A DNA stretch of 64,000 nucleotides from Cystobacterineae bacterium (GTDB lineage: Bacteria; Myxococcota; Myxococcia; Myxococcales; Myxococcaceae): NCBI GenBank assembly GCA_009782175.1, contig WRKR01000001.1, positions 186,001-250,000 of the forward strand, read 5' to 3'. A model generated the notes under the pieces. It saw only the letters and a program-made list of their open reading frames with translations. It made no database searches and was not told the DNA's origin. This document shows, one piece after another, positions 52,988 to 61,733 of the stretch; the first letter of the stretch is position 1; the number at the start of each line of letters is the position of its first letter. Both the position numbers and the translations under genes were made by a program.

Positions 52988-55524
52988 ATATTTTGAGGTG
53001 GAGCATGCCCTTCAAAAGAGCCATCCCAATCCTCAGGAGGGGGGTGGAGCATATAGTGTGCGGCTCGCCTGGCATAGAGTGCGCACACGCCATCCTTCAT
53101 CTCTTCGCTCAATTTTTCAAAAAGCTCTTTGGCCAAGTTAAAACGCCGGCCATAATAAAACCCCAATGCCGCCTCATAGCGGCCAAGCCATTCCAGCTTG
53201 CTCTCTGAGGCACGCCCCAGCAACTCAAACACCGCGCAGGGCTCCTTTCTGCGCGGCCACCGAATGCGATCGAGCTCCCTAAATTGAAACTTCCCCTGCG
53301 CGCGGTAGGCAACCAAGTCAGTACAAAGGACATGTGCCCCATATTCAGAGGCAATGGATTCCAATTTTGCGGCTGTGGACACAGGCTCCCCAATGGCAGA
53401 ATAGGTTTGGCGGTGGGCTGTCCCCATGTTGCCAACCAATGCCTCCCCCACATCAATCCCCGCACGGAAAACAAGGGGAGCGCCACATTGCTTCTCAAAC
53501 TCTAGGCGTTTTTTTTCAAAAACCTCCAACATTCTGCACGCAGCCTCACAAGCAGACATGCTTGGCTCTTCCACTGGAATGGGGGCACCCCAAAAAGCCA
53601 CCATGCCTTCGCCCAGGTATTTGTCGGGTTGGCCATCCGTATCCAAAACAACCTGCGTCATGTCCGTCAAATGTTCTCGCATCATTTTGATCAATGTTGC
53701 GGAGGGCACTTTGCTCACCAACTGCGTAAACCCTTCAATGTCAGAGCAAAACCCGGCGACAAATTTTTTCTCCGGGCTTAGCAAAACCAAGCTGGGCTCA
53801 AAGCGCTGGTGGCGTTTGGCACGTTTGTTTCCCAAACTTCTGGAGCCCAGCGCGCGCAAAACAAACTCTCGAATGCGGTGCTCCAAGCGCACAGCATAGC
53901 CCAAGCTTGCCCAATAGCTTGTGAGGAATGCCAACCCCGGCGTCGCCACAGCAAGCCAAAGCTGCTGCTGAAGAAACATTGTCCTGGCTGCCCAATATTC
54001 TAAAACCAATGTCGCCAGGCAAATGCCGGCGCTGAGCCACCCACGGGGGTTTCGAATCCAATGTGAATAGGCAACGGCCAACAAGCTTCCTGCAATTCCA
54101 AAAGCAAAAGTCAACCCAATATCAGAGTTGACAGAGTTGCGAGCTATACCCTGGTGGCGAATAATGTTGGATACGGCTTGAGCCATTATGGCGGCAGCGC
54201 CTGCCTCACCTACAGGCGTCTTCACAAAATTTTTCTCTGTCACCTCTGAGAGAAAAAGCATTTTGGAGGAAAGCTCGTTGTCATGAGGGCGCAGGTTTTG
54301 AGTTCCCGCCTCAGCATTGGCCAAAATGTGCCAAGCGGGAATATAGCGTTTGACGGTCCCTCGTTCCGGGTGGGAAATACGCTCAACATCCCAATGCATA
54401 TGGCTTTCACCCGACACATCCATGGGAATGGAATGCTCGTCCAACCAAAGCCTGCCCTCTTTGTATTGCAAATGCTTCACCCCCAAATGGCGTATGGCCA
54501 AAACAACCGCTGCAGAAGGCAATATCCAGTTTTCTCCTTTTGCATCTCTATAGCGCACCAAATGCTGGGCAGAGCGCACATGTTGAGCCCTGTCTGTTTC
54601 AAGCCCCTGGAATCCAAAACGCACTCCGCGGATGAGAAAAGGTGTCAGCGGAATGTCCAAACGGCGCAACTCTTTGAGTTGGCCAACGTCCAAGCCTTCA
54701 ACTGAAATAGCGGCCAGGCGCAAAAACAACCAATGCGCATCTACTTCAAAGGCGGTGTCTTTGGCTTCAAGGCGGCGGGTTTTGTCAAGCTTAAGCCCAA
54801 GTTGTTGGGAGAGGGTTGTGGCTTGCTCAGGGGTTTCACAAGCCACCCACAACTCCCAAATTTCCTCTTTGGGAAATAAAAAAACCCCCACATTTTGTCC
54901 CAGCAAATGCCCTATTCTCTCTTCACTCTCTTCCAGGCTTCCAAAACTTTCCACATAACTCAAAAGCGGACGCAAAGGTTTTTCGGGCAAAAGCGGCAAT
55001 GCGGTGGAGCCCCCAAAACTCAACAAAAAGCCATGCGGGTTGCTGCGCAGGCTTTGGGCAAAAAAACCATCATCATCCACCGCCCCTCCCTGCATGGGAT
55101 AATTTCGAATAGAGGCATTCGAAAGCAAAGGCTCAACCCAAACCTGGGAGGCGCCTTCTTGCAAAGCTTGCAAAGCTACTTTCCCATAATATTCTCTGGG
55201 CCAGGGGTGCGCGCTCAAGAGGGGCTTTGCGCTCTCCCGTGCATTCACCAGCGTCTGCTCGTCAATGCCTGAAAGCACCACCCGGGTTGAGCGATCGGAG
55301 TGACGGCTTGCAGCCAGAGAGAAGAGATCGAAAAACCTAAGCTCCAGGCGCTCTAAACCATAAGCCAAATTAAACTGCAGCCGAGCCAGGCCCCCTTCGG
55401 CACTCTCGTCTGAGCGGACGGACAACAACAAGCTTGCAAAGCTGCTGATCCCCAATGCCCAGAGAAAAGCCACCACCAACTTTCGGAGGAAACGTCTTCT
55501 CACGGGAATAATGTCACCTTGCAA
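52984..55524 (-). CDS. CHASE2-type membrane protein with divergent class III cyclase domain
   Basis: This 846-residue protein has an N-terminal membrane segment, a large extracytoplasmic CHASE2-like region (about residues 50-440), further transmembrane segments (about 460-560) and a cyclase domain from about 595. FCSDIEGFTQL carries the first metal Asp. At other catalytic sites the consensus is altered: GEGMVAFW has Glu at the usual second metal Asp, and GEPVSTAAKLE replaces the substrate-binding and transition-state residues (GDxVNxAxRLE in active enzymes). Activity may be altered or absent. A C-terminal helical segment (about 745-846) with a TPR-like region follows. Confidence 0.85.
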   Translation of the reverse strand: MQGDIIPVRRRFLRKLVVAFLWALGISSFASLLLSVRSDESAEGGLARLQFNLAYGLERLELRFFDLFSLAASRHSDRSTRVVLSGIDEQTLVNARESAKPLLSAHPWPREYYGKVALQALQEGASQVWVEPLLSNASIRNYPMQGGAVDDDGFFAQSLRSNPHGFLLSFGGSTALPLLPEKPLRPLLSYVESFGSLEESEERIGHLLGQNVGVFLFPKEEIWELWVACETPEQATTLSQQLGLKLDKTRRLEAKDTAFEVDAHWLFLRLAAISVEGLDVGQLKELRRLDIPLTPFLIRGVRFGFQGLETDRAQHVRSAQHLVRYRDAKGENWILPSAAVVLAIRHLGVKHLQYKEGRLWLDEHSIPMDVSGESHMHWDVERISHPERGTVKRYIPAWHILANAEAGTQNLRPHDNELSSKMLFLSEVTEKNFVKTPVGEAGAAAIMAQAVSNIIRHQGIARNSVNSDIGLTFAFGIAGSLLAVAYSHWIRNPRGWLSAGICLATLVLEYWAARTMFLQQQLWLAVATPGLAFLTSYWASLGYAVRLEHRIREFVLRALGSRSLGNKRAKRHQRFEPSLVLLSPEKKFVAGFCSDIEGFTQLVSKVPSATLIKMMREHLTDMTQVVLDTDGQPDKYLGEGMVAFWGAPIPVEEPSMSACEAACRMLEVFEKKRLEFEKQCGAPLVFRAGIDVGEALVGNMGTAHRQTYSAIGEPVSTAAKLESIASEYGAHVLCTDLVAYRAQGKFQFRELDRIRWPRRKEPCAVFELLGRASESKLEWLGRYEAALGFYYGRRFNLAKELFEKLSEEMKDGVCALYARRAAHYMLHPPPEDWDGSFEGHAPPQNI

Positions 55525-55548
55525 ATGAGAGAAAAAAATAAGATCGAT

Positions 55549-56493
55549 CTATTGGGCAATGAAGGCATTGGGCCTTAGCTGCAGCTCCATTTTGCCTTCC
55601 CTCATCCACCTGAAAAAATGAGCGACCATCCATTGGGCCTTGGCAACCTCCAATAACTCAGTGGCCTGCCCTTTTGCCACCTCCACTTGCTCTATTTCCA
55701 TGACTATACCTTTTTGTTTGAGCATCCACAAAACACCCCCCTCATAGAGGAGGGGAATTTGTCCCTTCCAGGGGGCGCTCAGCGCGGATTTGTCGCCCAT
55801 GAGGCTGTGGATGAGGGGCCAAGGTGAGGCAAGGGAAGAAGGCTCAAAGGGCTTCTCCGCATAAACAACATCCGCCATGCCATTGAGCTGGGAGACAGAA
55901 TCATCAAAGAGGAAAGCATAGTGCGTGGGGATTTTGCCCGACAGCAGTCTGGACAAAAGGACAGCATCCAATTCGCCCATGCGCTCAAATTGCAAAATGC
56001 AGTGCTCTTTCCCCAGGTGGTGGATGGTTAAATGCAGCTTGGGGCGCACAAGTTTTAGCGTCTTGTCTATTCTGCGCACAATTTCTTCTTCAATCTCTCT
56101 GGAGGCTTTTTCAAAAAAGCATCTCATTTGAAGTTGGGCGTTTTCCCACATGTGCACAACGCCTTCCCATTGCTGGCGGAAGCGCTCAATATCCCCTTTT
56201 TCTGAGGGCGCCAAGCTTGCAAGCTTTGTGGCTTCTTCAAAGCCTTTTATGTCTGCTTCTCCGTTGGCTTGCTCAGCCGCCCCCAAAACAAACTCGCCAT
56301 GCAGCTTAAGCATTTCTATTTTTTGCGCATGGTTTTGGAGGGCATCCGCATATTTGGAGCGCAGCTCCTCCCAGGCTTGATAGGCTGCCCCCACCGTCTC
56401 TGCACATCCCAACCACGTATGTATAAGAGAAAACCAGTCCTCAGAGGGAGGGGGCGCCAGTGCAAGCAACTCAAGCGCGCCTATCTCTTCCAT
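55549..56493 (-). CDS. Unknown 314-residue protein
   Basis: I do not recognise this protein. It is probably cytoplasmic, with a helical N-terminal two thirds (QAWEELRSKYADALQNHAQKIEML region), a beta-rich core (LHLTIHHLGKEHCILQFERM) and a C-terminal HFFRWMREGKME stretch. It lies between the cyclase-like gene and a run of five small membrane proteins, all on the minus strand, with 9 bases to the YtxH-like gene. It could share the operon with those small proteins. Confidence 0.6.
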   Translation of the reverse strand: MEEIGALELLALAPPPSEDWFSLIHTWLGCAETVGAAYQAWEELRSKYADALQNHAQKIEMLKLHGEFVLGAAEQANGEADIKGFEEATKLASLAPSEKGDIERFRQQWEGVVHMWENAQLQMRCFFEKASREIEEEIVRRIDKTLKLVRPKLHLTIHHLGKEHCILQFERMGELDAVLLSRLLSGKIPTHYAFLFDDSVSQLNGMADVVYAEKPFEPSSLASPWPLIHSLMGDKSALSAPWKGQIPLLYEGGVLWMLKQKGIVMEIEQVEVAKGQATELLEVAKAQWMVAHFFRWMREGKMELQLRPNAFIAQ

Positions 56494-56502
56494 TCAAATG
56501 TC

Positions 56503-56778
56503 TCAGCCATTGGAATGTTGGGCCATCTCGAGATCATCCGGATCACCACAACAGCTTTCACGGCTCAGTCGACTTCTCAAGCGGTTGCGCAGCTCAGGCC
56601 CTGAGCGAGGCGTCAGCAATGCCGCCAAACCAGCGCCTACAATAAGCCCTGCACCAAACAACACAATGCCCGGCAACATTTTCTCCGGCATGCTTCTGCG
56701 CACTTCCAGGCCTATTCTCTCAAGCAGATCATCCGCATCAATGGACGGCAACTTTTGTTTTATTTCTTTCCAATTCAT
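56503..56778 (-). CDS. YtxH-like small membrane protein
   Basis: This 91-residue product from the start at 56778 has GGAGG 5 bases upstream. A single glycine-rich transmembrane segment (LFGAGLIVGAGLAALLTPRSG) of the YtxH type is followed by the basic RNRLRSRLSRES. YtxH-like proteins are general-stress membrane proteins. The longer frame upstream to 57123 has no coding signs and overlaps the neighbouring gene. Confidence 0.78.
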   Translation of the reverse strand: MNWKEIKQKLPSIDADDLLERIGLEVRRSMPEKMLPGIVLFGAGLIVGAGLAALLTPRSGPELRNRLRSRLSRESCCGDPDDLEMAQHSNG

Positions 56779-56831
56779 CATTTCCTCCAAAACTCTGGAA
56801 TGGTTAGCTGACTTGCTCTTCGTCTTCTTCC

Positions 56832-57098
56832 TCAGGTTTTCTTCAGGGCTTCTCTCAAAACAACATCTGCTGCATTCAACAACTTGTCTTGAACGAAAGG
56901 AAGCATGGCCACCTTCAAGCCCAGGCCCAAAACCCTCACCGTCATGCGGCTGTTGAGTCCACCACCCAGGACATAGCCTGCACCAAAAGCCAAGGCCAGT
57001 GAAGCATAAGGACGCATCCGCACATTCTCTCTCAAGGCCCCGCATGCCTTTGCAGAAGGAGTTGTTTTTTCCGCATGGCTTTCGTCTGTTCCCATCAT
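56832..57098 (-). CDS. Small glycine-zipper membrane protein
   Basis: This 88-residue protein has an N-terminal polar region, a glycine-zipper hydrophobic segment (FGAGYVLGGGL) and an amphipathic C-terminus (LLNAADVVLREALKKT). Family not named. Its ATG overlaps the stop of the preceding gene, so it is coupled to the YqjD-like gene. I take it as a genuine gene because of that coupling and the glycine pattern. Confidence 0.72.
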   Translation of the reverse strand: MMGTDESHAEKTTPSAKACGALRENVRMRPYASLALAFGAGYVLGGGLNSRMTVRVLGLGLKVAMLPFVQDKLLNAADVVLREALKKT

Positions 57099-57271
57099 CG
57101 TGAAACCAACTTCCCAATAACAAACCCCAACAACAACGCCCCTGTGAGACAGAGAATTGGGTTCTGCTTCACCCCTGTTTTAACTCTCTCATTAAGCTCG
57201 GTCCAATTTTGCTTCACGCGCTCAAGCCTCTCTACAAGATCATCCTGAAGCTCTTCAGTCGGCATTTGCAT
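57095..57271 (-). CDS. DUF883/YqjD-like small protein
   Basis: In this 58-residue protein an amphipathic acidic helix (EELQDDLVERLERVKQNW) precedes a C-terminal transmembrane segment (LTGALLLGFVIGKLVSR), the tail seen in DUF883/ElaB/YqjD proteins that tether ribosomes to the membrane in E. coli. Start 57271 is set by GGAGAG 6 bases upstream; the earlier in-frame ATG at 57310 lacks a site. Confidence 0.75.
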   Translation of the reverse strand: MQMPTEELQDDLVERLERVKQNWTELNERVKTGVKQNPILCLTGALLLGFVIGKLVSR

Positions 57272-57326
57272 GGTTTCTCTCCAATTGTCTCTCTCCAAGT
57301 TTCTCTTCAAAAACCTTCAAAAAATT

Positions 57327-57539
57327 TTATTTCCTTCTGCTCGACAACACTCCCCAAAGAAAACCTATACCAAAAGCCCCTGCCACCCAAAGCCAAGGCT
57401 CCTGAACCCAGTTTTTAAAATCCACAGCAGCATAAAGCTCTCTCTCTAAAACGCGAATGTCTTTGAGCACACGCTCTCTGGTTTGCTCAAGGCTTTGCTT
57501 GAATTCCTGAGTCGTCAGCTCCGCAGGCTGCATCTTCAC
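57327..57539 (-). CDS. DUF883/YqjD-like small protein (second copy)
   Basis: This 70-residue protein ends with VQEPWLWVAGAFGIGFLWGVLSSRRK, matching the DUF883 tail (a Pro-Trp followed by a glycine-rich membrane segment and basic end). The start is probably GTG at 57539 with AAGGAG 9 bases upstream, although ATG at 57533 is close. Its start overlaps the end of the YqjE-like gene by 53 bases. Confidence 0.78.
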   Translation of the reverse strand: MKMQPAELTTQEFKQSLEQTRERVLKDIRVLERELYAAVDFKNWVQEPWLWVAGAFGIGFLWGVLSSRRK

Positions 57540-58014
57540 AAAAAAACTCTCCTTGTTCAGGTGGCTTGGAGCCTTGCAACAAAACGTGGCGCGTCACAAA
57601 CAACTCCTTTAAGGTTTCAGGCAAAAACTCCAATCCGCTCAGGCGCCGCCCAATCTGCCAAATGCCTAAACCTCCCAGCACAAAATTCAACAACCCCGCC
57701 AACAACAGCGCCACCCAAAGCGGCATGGCCAGGTTAAGCAGAAAAACCAAGCCTATATTCACAAATACATAACCGAAAAGCAATGGCAGCAGACACAACA
57801 AAAGCCCAAAAAAACTCCCTAAAAGCGTCCGCAACTCGTCAGAAAATTCTTTCTGAAACAACTTGAAATGTTGCTCCAAAAGAAAACTCAAACTTTCCAA
57901 CAAATTTTTAATGCTCTCTCTAACCGCCATAAAACCCAGTTTAGCTGAAAACCGGGCAAAATAGGCGCCTGTCTTTCTTAAAAATGAAAGAAAAGCACCC
58001 GTTTCACTTGCCAT
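57487..58014 (-). CDS. YqjE-like/phage-holin superfamily III membrane protein
   Basis: The polar N-terminal part of this 175-residue protein (RESIKNLLESLSFLLEQHFKLFQKEF) is followed by two hydrophobic stretches (LLGSFFGLLLCLLPLLFGYVF and ALLLAGLLNFVLGGLGIW). It is like YqjE/Phage_holin_3_6 proteins that occur beside DUF883 genes. Start 58014 (MASETGAFL) is chosen over longer forms to 58065. It is the first gene of the five-gene small-protein run. Confidence 0.78.
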   Translation of the reverse strand: MASETGAFLSFLRKTGAYFARFSAKLGFMAVRESIKNLLESLSFLLEQHFKLFQKEFSDELRTLLGSFFGLLLCLLPLLFGYVFVNIGLVFLLNLAMPLWVALLLAGLLNFVLGGLGIWQIGRRLSGLEFLPETLKELFVTRHVLLQGSKPPEQGEFFCEDAACGADDSGIQAKP

Positions 58015-58145
58015 AAAAACACTTAAACTTCGAATGTAGGCAAGTGGGCATATGAGATCAAACAAGGCATGGATACCATGTCAGAAAACTTGGACACTCT
58101 GCACTTCGTTAAAGGCTTGGCTTTGGGGAAGCTTTGTTGCGCAAG

Positions 58146-58658
58146 CTAGCGAAACCACCTCTTAAAGTCGTCTAAAACTTCTGGGGAAAGTGAGCCTGTT
58201 TTTATAAATACCACTTCTCCATGGCGGTTGATCAACACATGTGTAGGCAATTGCTGAATTCTCCCCAACCACGTGTTTCCCGCTTTTAAGCGCTCGCTGG
58301 CCACAACCACAGGAAAGGGCAGATGGGACATTTCAGAATAAACTTTAAGGGTTTTTTCTCCTTCCAAATCCATCCCTGCCAAAATAACAAGCAAACCCTT
58401 GTCCGCATAACGCTCATAAAGCTTTTGCAGCACCGGAATTTCCAGAAGGCATGGAAAACACCATGTCGCAAAAAAACCAATGAGTATGGTTTTGTCTTCC
58501 CAAGGCTCCGCTATAAAAGGCACAGGGCCAACCCAACCTGAGTTGAGTTCTCTTGCAAGCGAGCGAATGCGTTCAGGGCTCTTCGGGTAGGGGTGAGCAC
58601 AACCCAACAGGCTCACCAGCAATGCTGCCTTGAGGACGACAATCCTCGCATAGCCCAT
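58146..58658 (-). CDS. TlpA-like thioredoxin-fold lipoprotein
   Basis: This 170-residue protein has a signal ending in lipobox SLLGC (near residue 18). A thioredoxin fold with the redox pair FFATWCFPC, followed by PVLQKLYERYADKGLL, is of the TlpA/ResA type. It should reduce or exchange thiols in the periplasm, for example in haem-cytochrome maturation. GGAG lies 5 bases upstream of start 58658. The first 86 bases overlap the end of fur in another frame, an unusually long overlap. Confidence 0.85.
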   Translation of the reverse strand: MGYARIVVLKAALLVSLLGCAHPYPKSPERIRSLARELNSGWVGPVPFIAEPWEDKTILIGFFATWCFPCLLEIPVLQKLYERYADKGLLVILAGMDLEGEKTLKVYSEMSHLPFPVVVASERLKAGNTWLGRIQQLPTHVLINRHGEVVFIKTGSLSPEVLDDFKRWFR

Positions 58659-59058
58659 AAATCTCCATCTTGTGTGAGAGTACAAAAAACCCATGCTGCT
58701 GGGCAACAGCTGCCTGCAAAGTTTCAATTTCTTTGTCCTCAAACTCAACAATGGAGTCACACTGCGTGCAAATGAGGTGATCATGGTGTGCGCCTGCAAC
58801 TTCATAGCGTGTATGCCCATCAGCAAAATTGCGTGGGTGGGCCAAACCACTTTCCGCAAGCACACGCATGGTTCGATAGACGGTCGCAACGGATATGCGC
58901 AAATCCAACTTGCGCGCTTTGGCACACAACTCTTCTATGGAAATGTGCCCCTCTTCCCTAAAAAACACCGTCGCAATCAGCTCTCTCTGACGTGTGCGTT
59001 TGAGCCCACAAGCAGCCAAGTGGGCATTGAGCTTTTCCAGCTGTGCAGCTGTTTTCAT
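58573..59058 (-). CDS. fur: Fur-family transcriptional regulator
   Basis: This 161-residue protein has an N-terminal winged helix (LKRTRQRELIATVFF...HISIEELCAKARK...ISVATVYRTMRVLAESGL). The dimerisation domain contains the metal site HHDHLICTQCDSIVEF and a terminal CEDC pair. It could be Fur, PerR or a related metal/peroxide regulator; the HHDH/CxxC pattern suits Fur. The start at 59058 overlaps the preceding gene's stop by 4 bases (ATGA). I find no clear Fur box in the window. Confidence 0.93.
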   Translation of the reverse strand: MKTAAQLEKLNAHLAACGLKRTRQRELIATVFFREEGHISIEELCAKARKLDLRISVATVYRTMRVLAESGLAHPRNFADGHTRYEVAGAHHDHLICTQCDSIVEFEDKEIETLQAAVAQQHGFFVLSHKMEIYGLCEDCRPQGSIAGEPVGLCSPLPEEP

Positions 59059-59618
59059 TGAAAGCGCTGCTTCCATGCGTGGATTCCATCTTCTGAGCCC
59101 AAAGCTCCTAAATCCGCGCCACCGTTAAGATAAACTAAAGAAGCATGCGCCGTTTCTCTCACGCGCACGGAAGGATCGCCCAAAGCTTTCACCAAAGCGG
59201 GTGCCAATTGAAGCCCTTCAGGGCGATAGCGCGCCAACTCTGCAGCCAAAACGCGGATGCGCTCGTCTGTGTCAGCCAGGAGGTGCTCCATTTCATAGGG
59301 GGTTGTGGCAGCCAAGGAGCCTTTAACCTTGGTTATTTTGGGCATACCCAGGAATAAAACCATCAAAAATGCAGCGGCAATGCCCATGTGCATGAATGAG
59401 CGAACAAAGGAGCTCTGCTTCAAAACCACTTTGAGTATGCTTTGGGCAGAAAACAAAACCGCAAAAGACAGAAACAGCCAGGGCGCCGCACTCTCCCAGC
59501 CAGAAGGAAACTTCCCGGGGTTTCTTTGCACCCAAAGAGCAAAAACAGCAGACACCGCCAAAAGCAAATAAGTGGCTTGCGTGAGTAACTTCATGCTGCC
59601 CGGAGATACTTTGAGCAT
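59055..59618 (-). CDS. Membrane protein with C-terminal HEAT-like repeats
   Basis: This 187-residue protein has three predicted transmembrane helices in the first 100 residues (LLLAVSAVFALWV, APWLFLSFAVLF, AAAFLMVLFLG). A cytoplasmic segment with HEAT-type helices follows (ERIRVLAAELARY, ALVKALGDPSVRVRETAHASLVYL). An internal ATG at 59594 is an alternative start. It overlaps the fur start, so these two and the TlpA gene form one operon. Confidence 0.72.
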   Translation of the reverse strand: MLKVSPGSMKLLTQATYLLLAVSAVFALWVQRNPGKFPSGWESAAPWLFLSFAVLFSAQSILKVVLKQSSFVRSFMHMGIAAAFLMVLFLGMPKITKVKGSLAATTPYEMEHLLADTDERIRVLAAELARYRPEGLQLAPALVKALGDPSVRVRETAHASLVYLNGGADLGALGSEDGIHAWKQRFQ

Positions 59619-59795
59619 GGCAGATACACTTTAATATAAGCTTGGAAGAAACAAAATTGTTTGTTGAAAAACCCTGTTTTTCCATAAAACAATGCTGCAT
59701 TTTTGTGCCCTTGGGAGAATTGAGCCCCAAAAGGGAAATGGAGGACAAACCAGGGGCATTGACAGCCTTAAAAAAGGGCTTATACCAAGCAGGAC

Positions 59796-60536
59796 ATGCA
59801 TGGTTGGACGCCTCAACAGGAGATGGATGACATTCCAACTCCCTCTACAACAACGCCTTCAAAAAAAACCTGGTCCTTAGGCAAGCCCCCCAAAACCTCC
59901 CTTCCTAAACCCAGAGGGCGCTTTGTGCAAATAAGCCCCTGCAAAGAAAACCTGCGTGTCCTGCTCCACCCAGAAGCCAAAGAGCGCCTCTTGCTTTTTA
60001 TTCAGTCCTCCACCTCCCAAGCCGAGCTGCTGAGCTGCTTTTCCTCACAATTTCGAGGAAATGGCGAAATGCTCCGCTGGAAAGAGGTGGCCTCTGTTTT
60101 AAAACACCATGGTTTTTTGGCCGCTTTTGAAGACAAGGAGCGCGCTGCTTTGTGTGCCGGGTTGCTCCAACACCGCTGCTCGCTGGACAAGCTTTCTAAG
60201 GCTTTAAATACCAAACCTGGCGCGTTGAAAAAACGCATTGCGGAGCTTTCTCTGCAAGCGGAGTTTGACAAACTCCGCAAACGCTTTGGAGCAGAAATAT
60301 TGGACTCTACCAATATAAACCGCCAATTGCGCGCTTTGGCCCGACCCGGCTATTTGCGCGACTTAAACATCAGCTTTGCCCTCAAAAAACAACTCTCCCT
60401 GAAACTCAAAACCTCGCTTGCCCAACTGCCTCCTGAGTTGGAAACTCCAGAAATGCAACTGGGGGAGCTGGCTAAAAAACTCAAACTTGACAAAAAATTG
60501 CTCTCCCTGACCGCTCAACAATTAAAAATTTTCTGA
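59796..60536 (+). CDS. Unknown basic protein, possible helix-turn-helix region
   Basis: The N-terminal 45 residues of this 246-residue protein are Pro/Lys/Thr-rich and presumably disordered. Several helices follow, rich in Leu and Lys. LSKALNTKPGALKKRIAEL near residue 140 has the spacing of a Fis/HTH-like segment. It could be a DNA- or RNA-binding protein, but I do not recognise the family. The start is uncertain: ATG at 59823 directly abuts AGGAG. Confidence 0.6.
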   Translation: MHGWTPQQEMDDIPTPSTTTPSKKTWSLGKPPKTSLPKPRGRFVQISPCKENLRVLLHPEAKERLLLFIQSSTSQAELLSCFSSQFRGNGEMLRWKEVASVLKHHGFLAAFEDKERAALCAGLLQHRCSLDKLSKALNTKPGALKKRIAELSLQAEFDKLRKRFGAEILDSTNINRQLRALARPGYLRDLNISFALKKQLSLKLKTSLAQLPPELETPEMQLGELAKKLKLDKKLLSLTAQQLKIF

Positions 60537-60632
60537 CATTTTCCCGCTTCGTTTTTTTTGAAGCTTTCTTCTGTTCATTTTTCTTCTTTTCACTGGTTGT
60601 TACTGTTCTTCTTTTCACTTTGCCTGGAAACC

Positions 60633-60974
60633 ATGCCTGTTTACGAATATTTGTGTGAAGCTTGTGGAGTGCATGTGGATTTGCTCCAAAAAATTGACGC
60701 GCCCGCGCCTGAGTGCTGCACAAGCTGTGGGGCCCCAAACACGCTGAAAAAACGCATCAGCATGTCTGCTTTTCACCTCAAAGGTGGAGGGTGGCACTCA
60801 GAGCTTTATGCCTCGCCTTCCAAAACCCAGGGGGAGGCCCCCGCCTCCACGGCCACCCATGGAGCAGCCTCAGGAGCCAAAAACCCTGAAACAAAAAACC
60901 CGGCCCCCGCCTCGCCCTGCGCCAACTGCCCGGCCGCTTCCAGCCCGGCTTGTGCGAGCACACAAAAACCATGA
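60633..60974 (+). CDS. FmdB-type zinc-ribbon protein
   Basis: This 113-residue product begins MPVYEYLCEACGVHVDLLQK, followed by CCTSCG; this is the FmdB/putative regulatory zinc ribbon with two Cys pairs. A low-complexity Ala/Pro/Lys tail contains a second cysteine set (CANCPAASSPAC). Start 60633 is set by the family N-terminus. Function unknown; related proteins are proposed transcriptional regulators. Confidence 0.85.
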   Translation: MPVYEYLCEACGVHVDLLQKIDAPAPECCTSCGAPNTLKKRISMSAFHLKGGGWHSELYASPSKTQGEAPASTATHGAASGAKNPETKNPAPASPCANCPAASSPACASTQKP

Positions 60975-60993
60975 AAAAAACCGTGAATAAACT

Positions 60994-61719
60994 GTGAAGC
61001 ACATGGCCTGCCGCCTGGGGTTGCCCACGCATTTTGTGTGGGTCTGCTTTTTGTGGGGAGGGCTATGGGCCTGCGCGACGCCTCCTCGCATGCCTATGGA
61101 GCTTGCTGAGCAAGGCAGGCTGGCACGTGCTTTAAAAAACCAACCCCGCTTCTTGCGCATTTCTTATTTCGTCACCCCCTTTTTTGCTGATGAAAGCAAA
61201 CACCTGCTCTCTCCTGTCAACCCCGCTTGGTTGCATGTGTTGCAACACCCGGATGGTATGCCTGTTCCACCCGGAGATATAGAAGCCCTCTTGCCGGCAG
61301 CTATGCCTGTGCGCATTCTCAAAGTTGAATTCCCCACCGCTTTGGCTATAAAAGAGCGCCTCCCTTATTCCCCGCGTACCCGCCCCTGGGTTTATGTGGC
61401 AATACAAAATGCTTCTAAACCCCTCATCCTCGTCCTCCCTAATACGCTCAAAAATACAGAAGAGTTTGAGGCAGAGCTTAACCGCTATTTGACGCCTCTG
61501 AACCCCTCCACCCAAATAGCGGAGTTTTCCGTTGATGAGCAAACGGCCATCCGCAGCAAAGAGGCCCTTCCCGGCATTTCAGCAGAAGCTTTGGAAATGG
61601 CTTTGGGCTATCCAGAAAGCAAAACCATCGCCTTCGAGGGAGAGCAAAAAATAGAAACCTGGCATTGGGGCGGCGGGCAAAAAACGGTGAGCCTGCGCGG
61701 AGGGCGGGTGGCCCGCTAG
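60994..61719 (+). CDS. Predicted lipoprotein of unknown function
   Basis: The signal of this 241-residue protein ends GGLWACATPP, a possible but unusual lipobox (Trp at -2). The mature part is a beta-rich domain with RFLRISYFVTPFF and a repeated Pro/Leu pattern. The C-terminus (EMALGYPESKTIAFEG, followed by WHWGGGQKTVSLRGG) is typical of periplasmic domains of the SmpA/BamE-like type, but similarity is weak. The start is GTG at 60994 or ATG at 61003. I do not assign a family. Confidence 0.65.
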   Translation: MKHMACRLGLPTHFVWVCFLWGGLWACATPPRMPMELAEQGRLARALKNQPRFLRISYFVTPFFADESKHLLSPVNPAWLHVLQHPDGMPVPPGDIEALLPAAMPVRILKVEFPTALAIKERLPYSPRTRPWVYVAIQNASKPLILVLPNTLKNTEEFEAELNRYLTPLNPSTQIAEFSVDEQTAIRSKEALPGISAEALEMALGYPESKTIAFEGEQKIETWHWGGGQKTVSLRGGRVAR

Positions 61720-61733
61720 CGTGGCTTTTTCGC

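Noticed and set aside
56779-57123. Extended 206-codon reading of the YtxH-like gene
   Set aside because: The upstream part overlaps the glycine-zipper gene in another frame and is Cys/Trp-rich without conservation; GGAGG marks the start at 56778.
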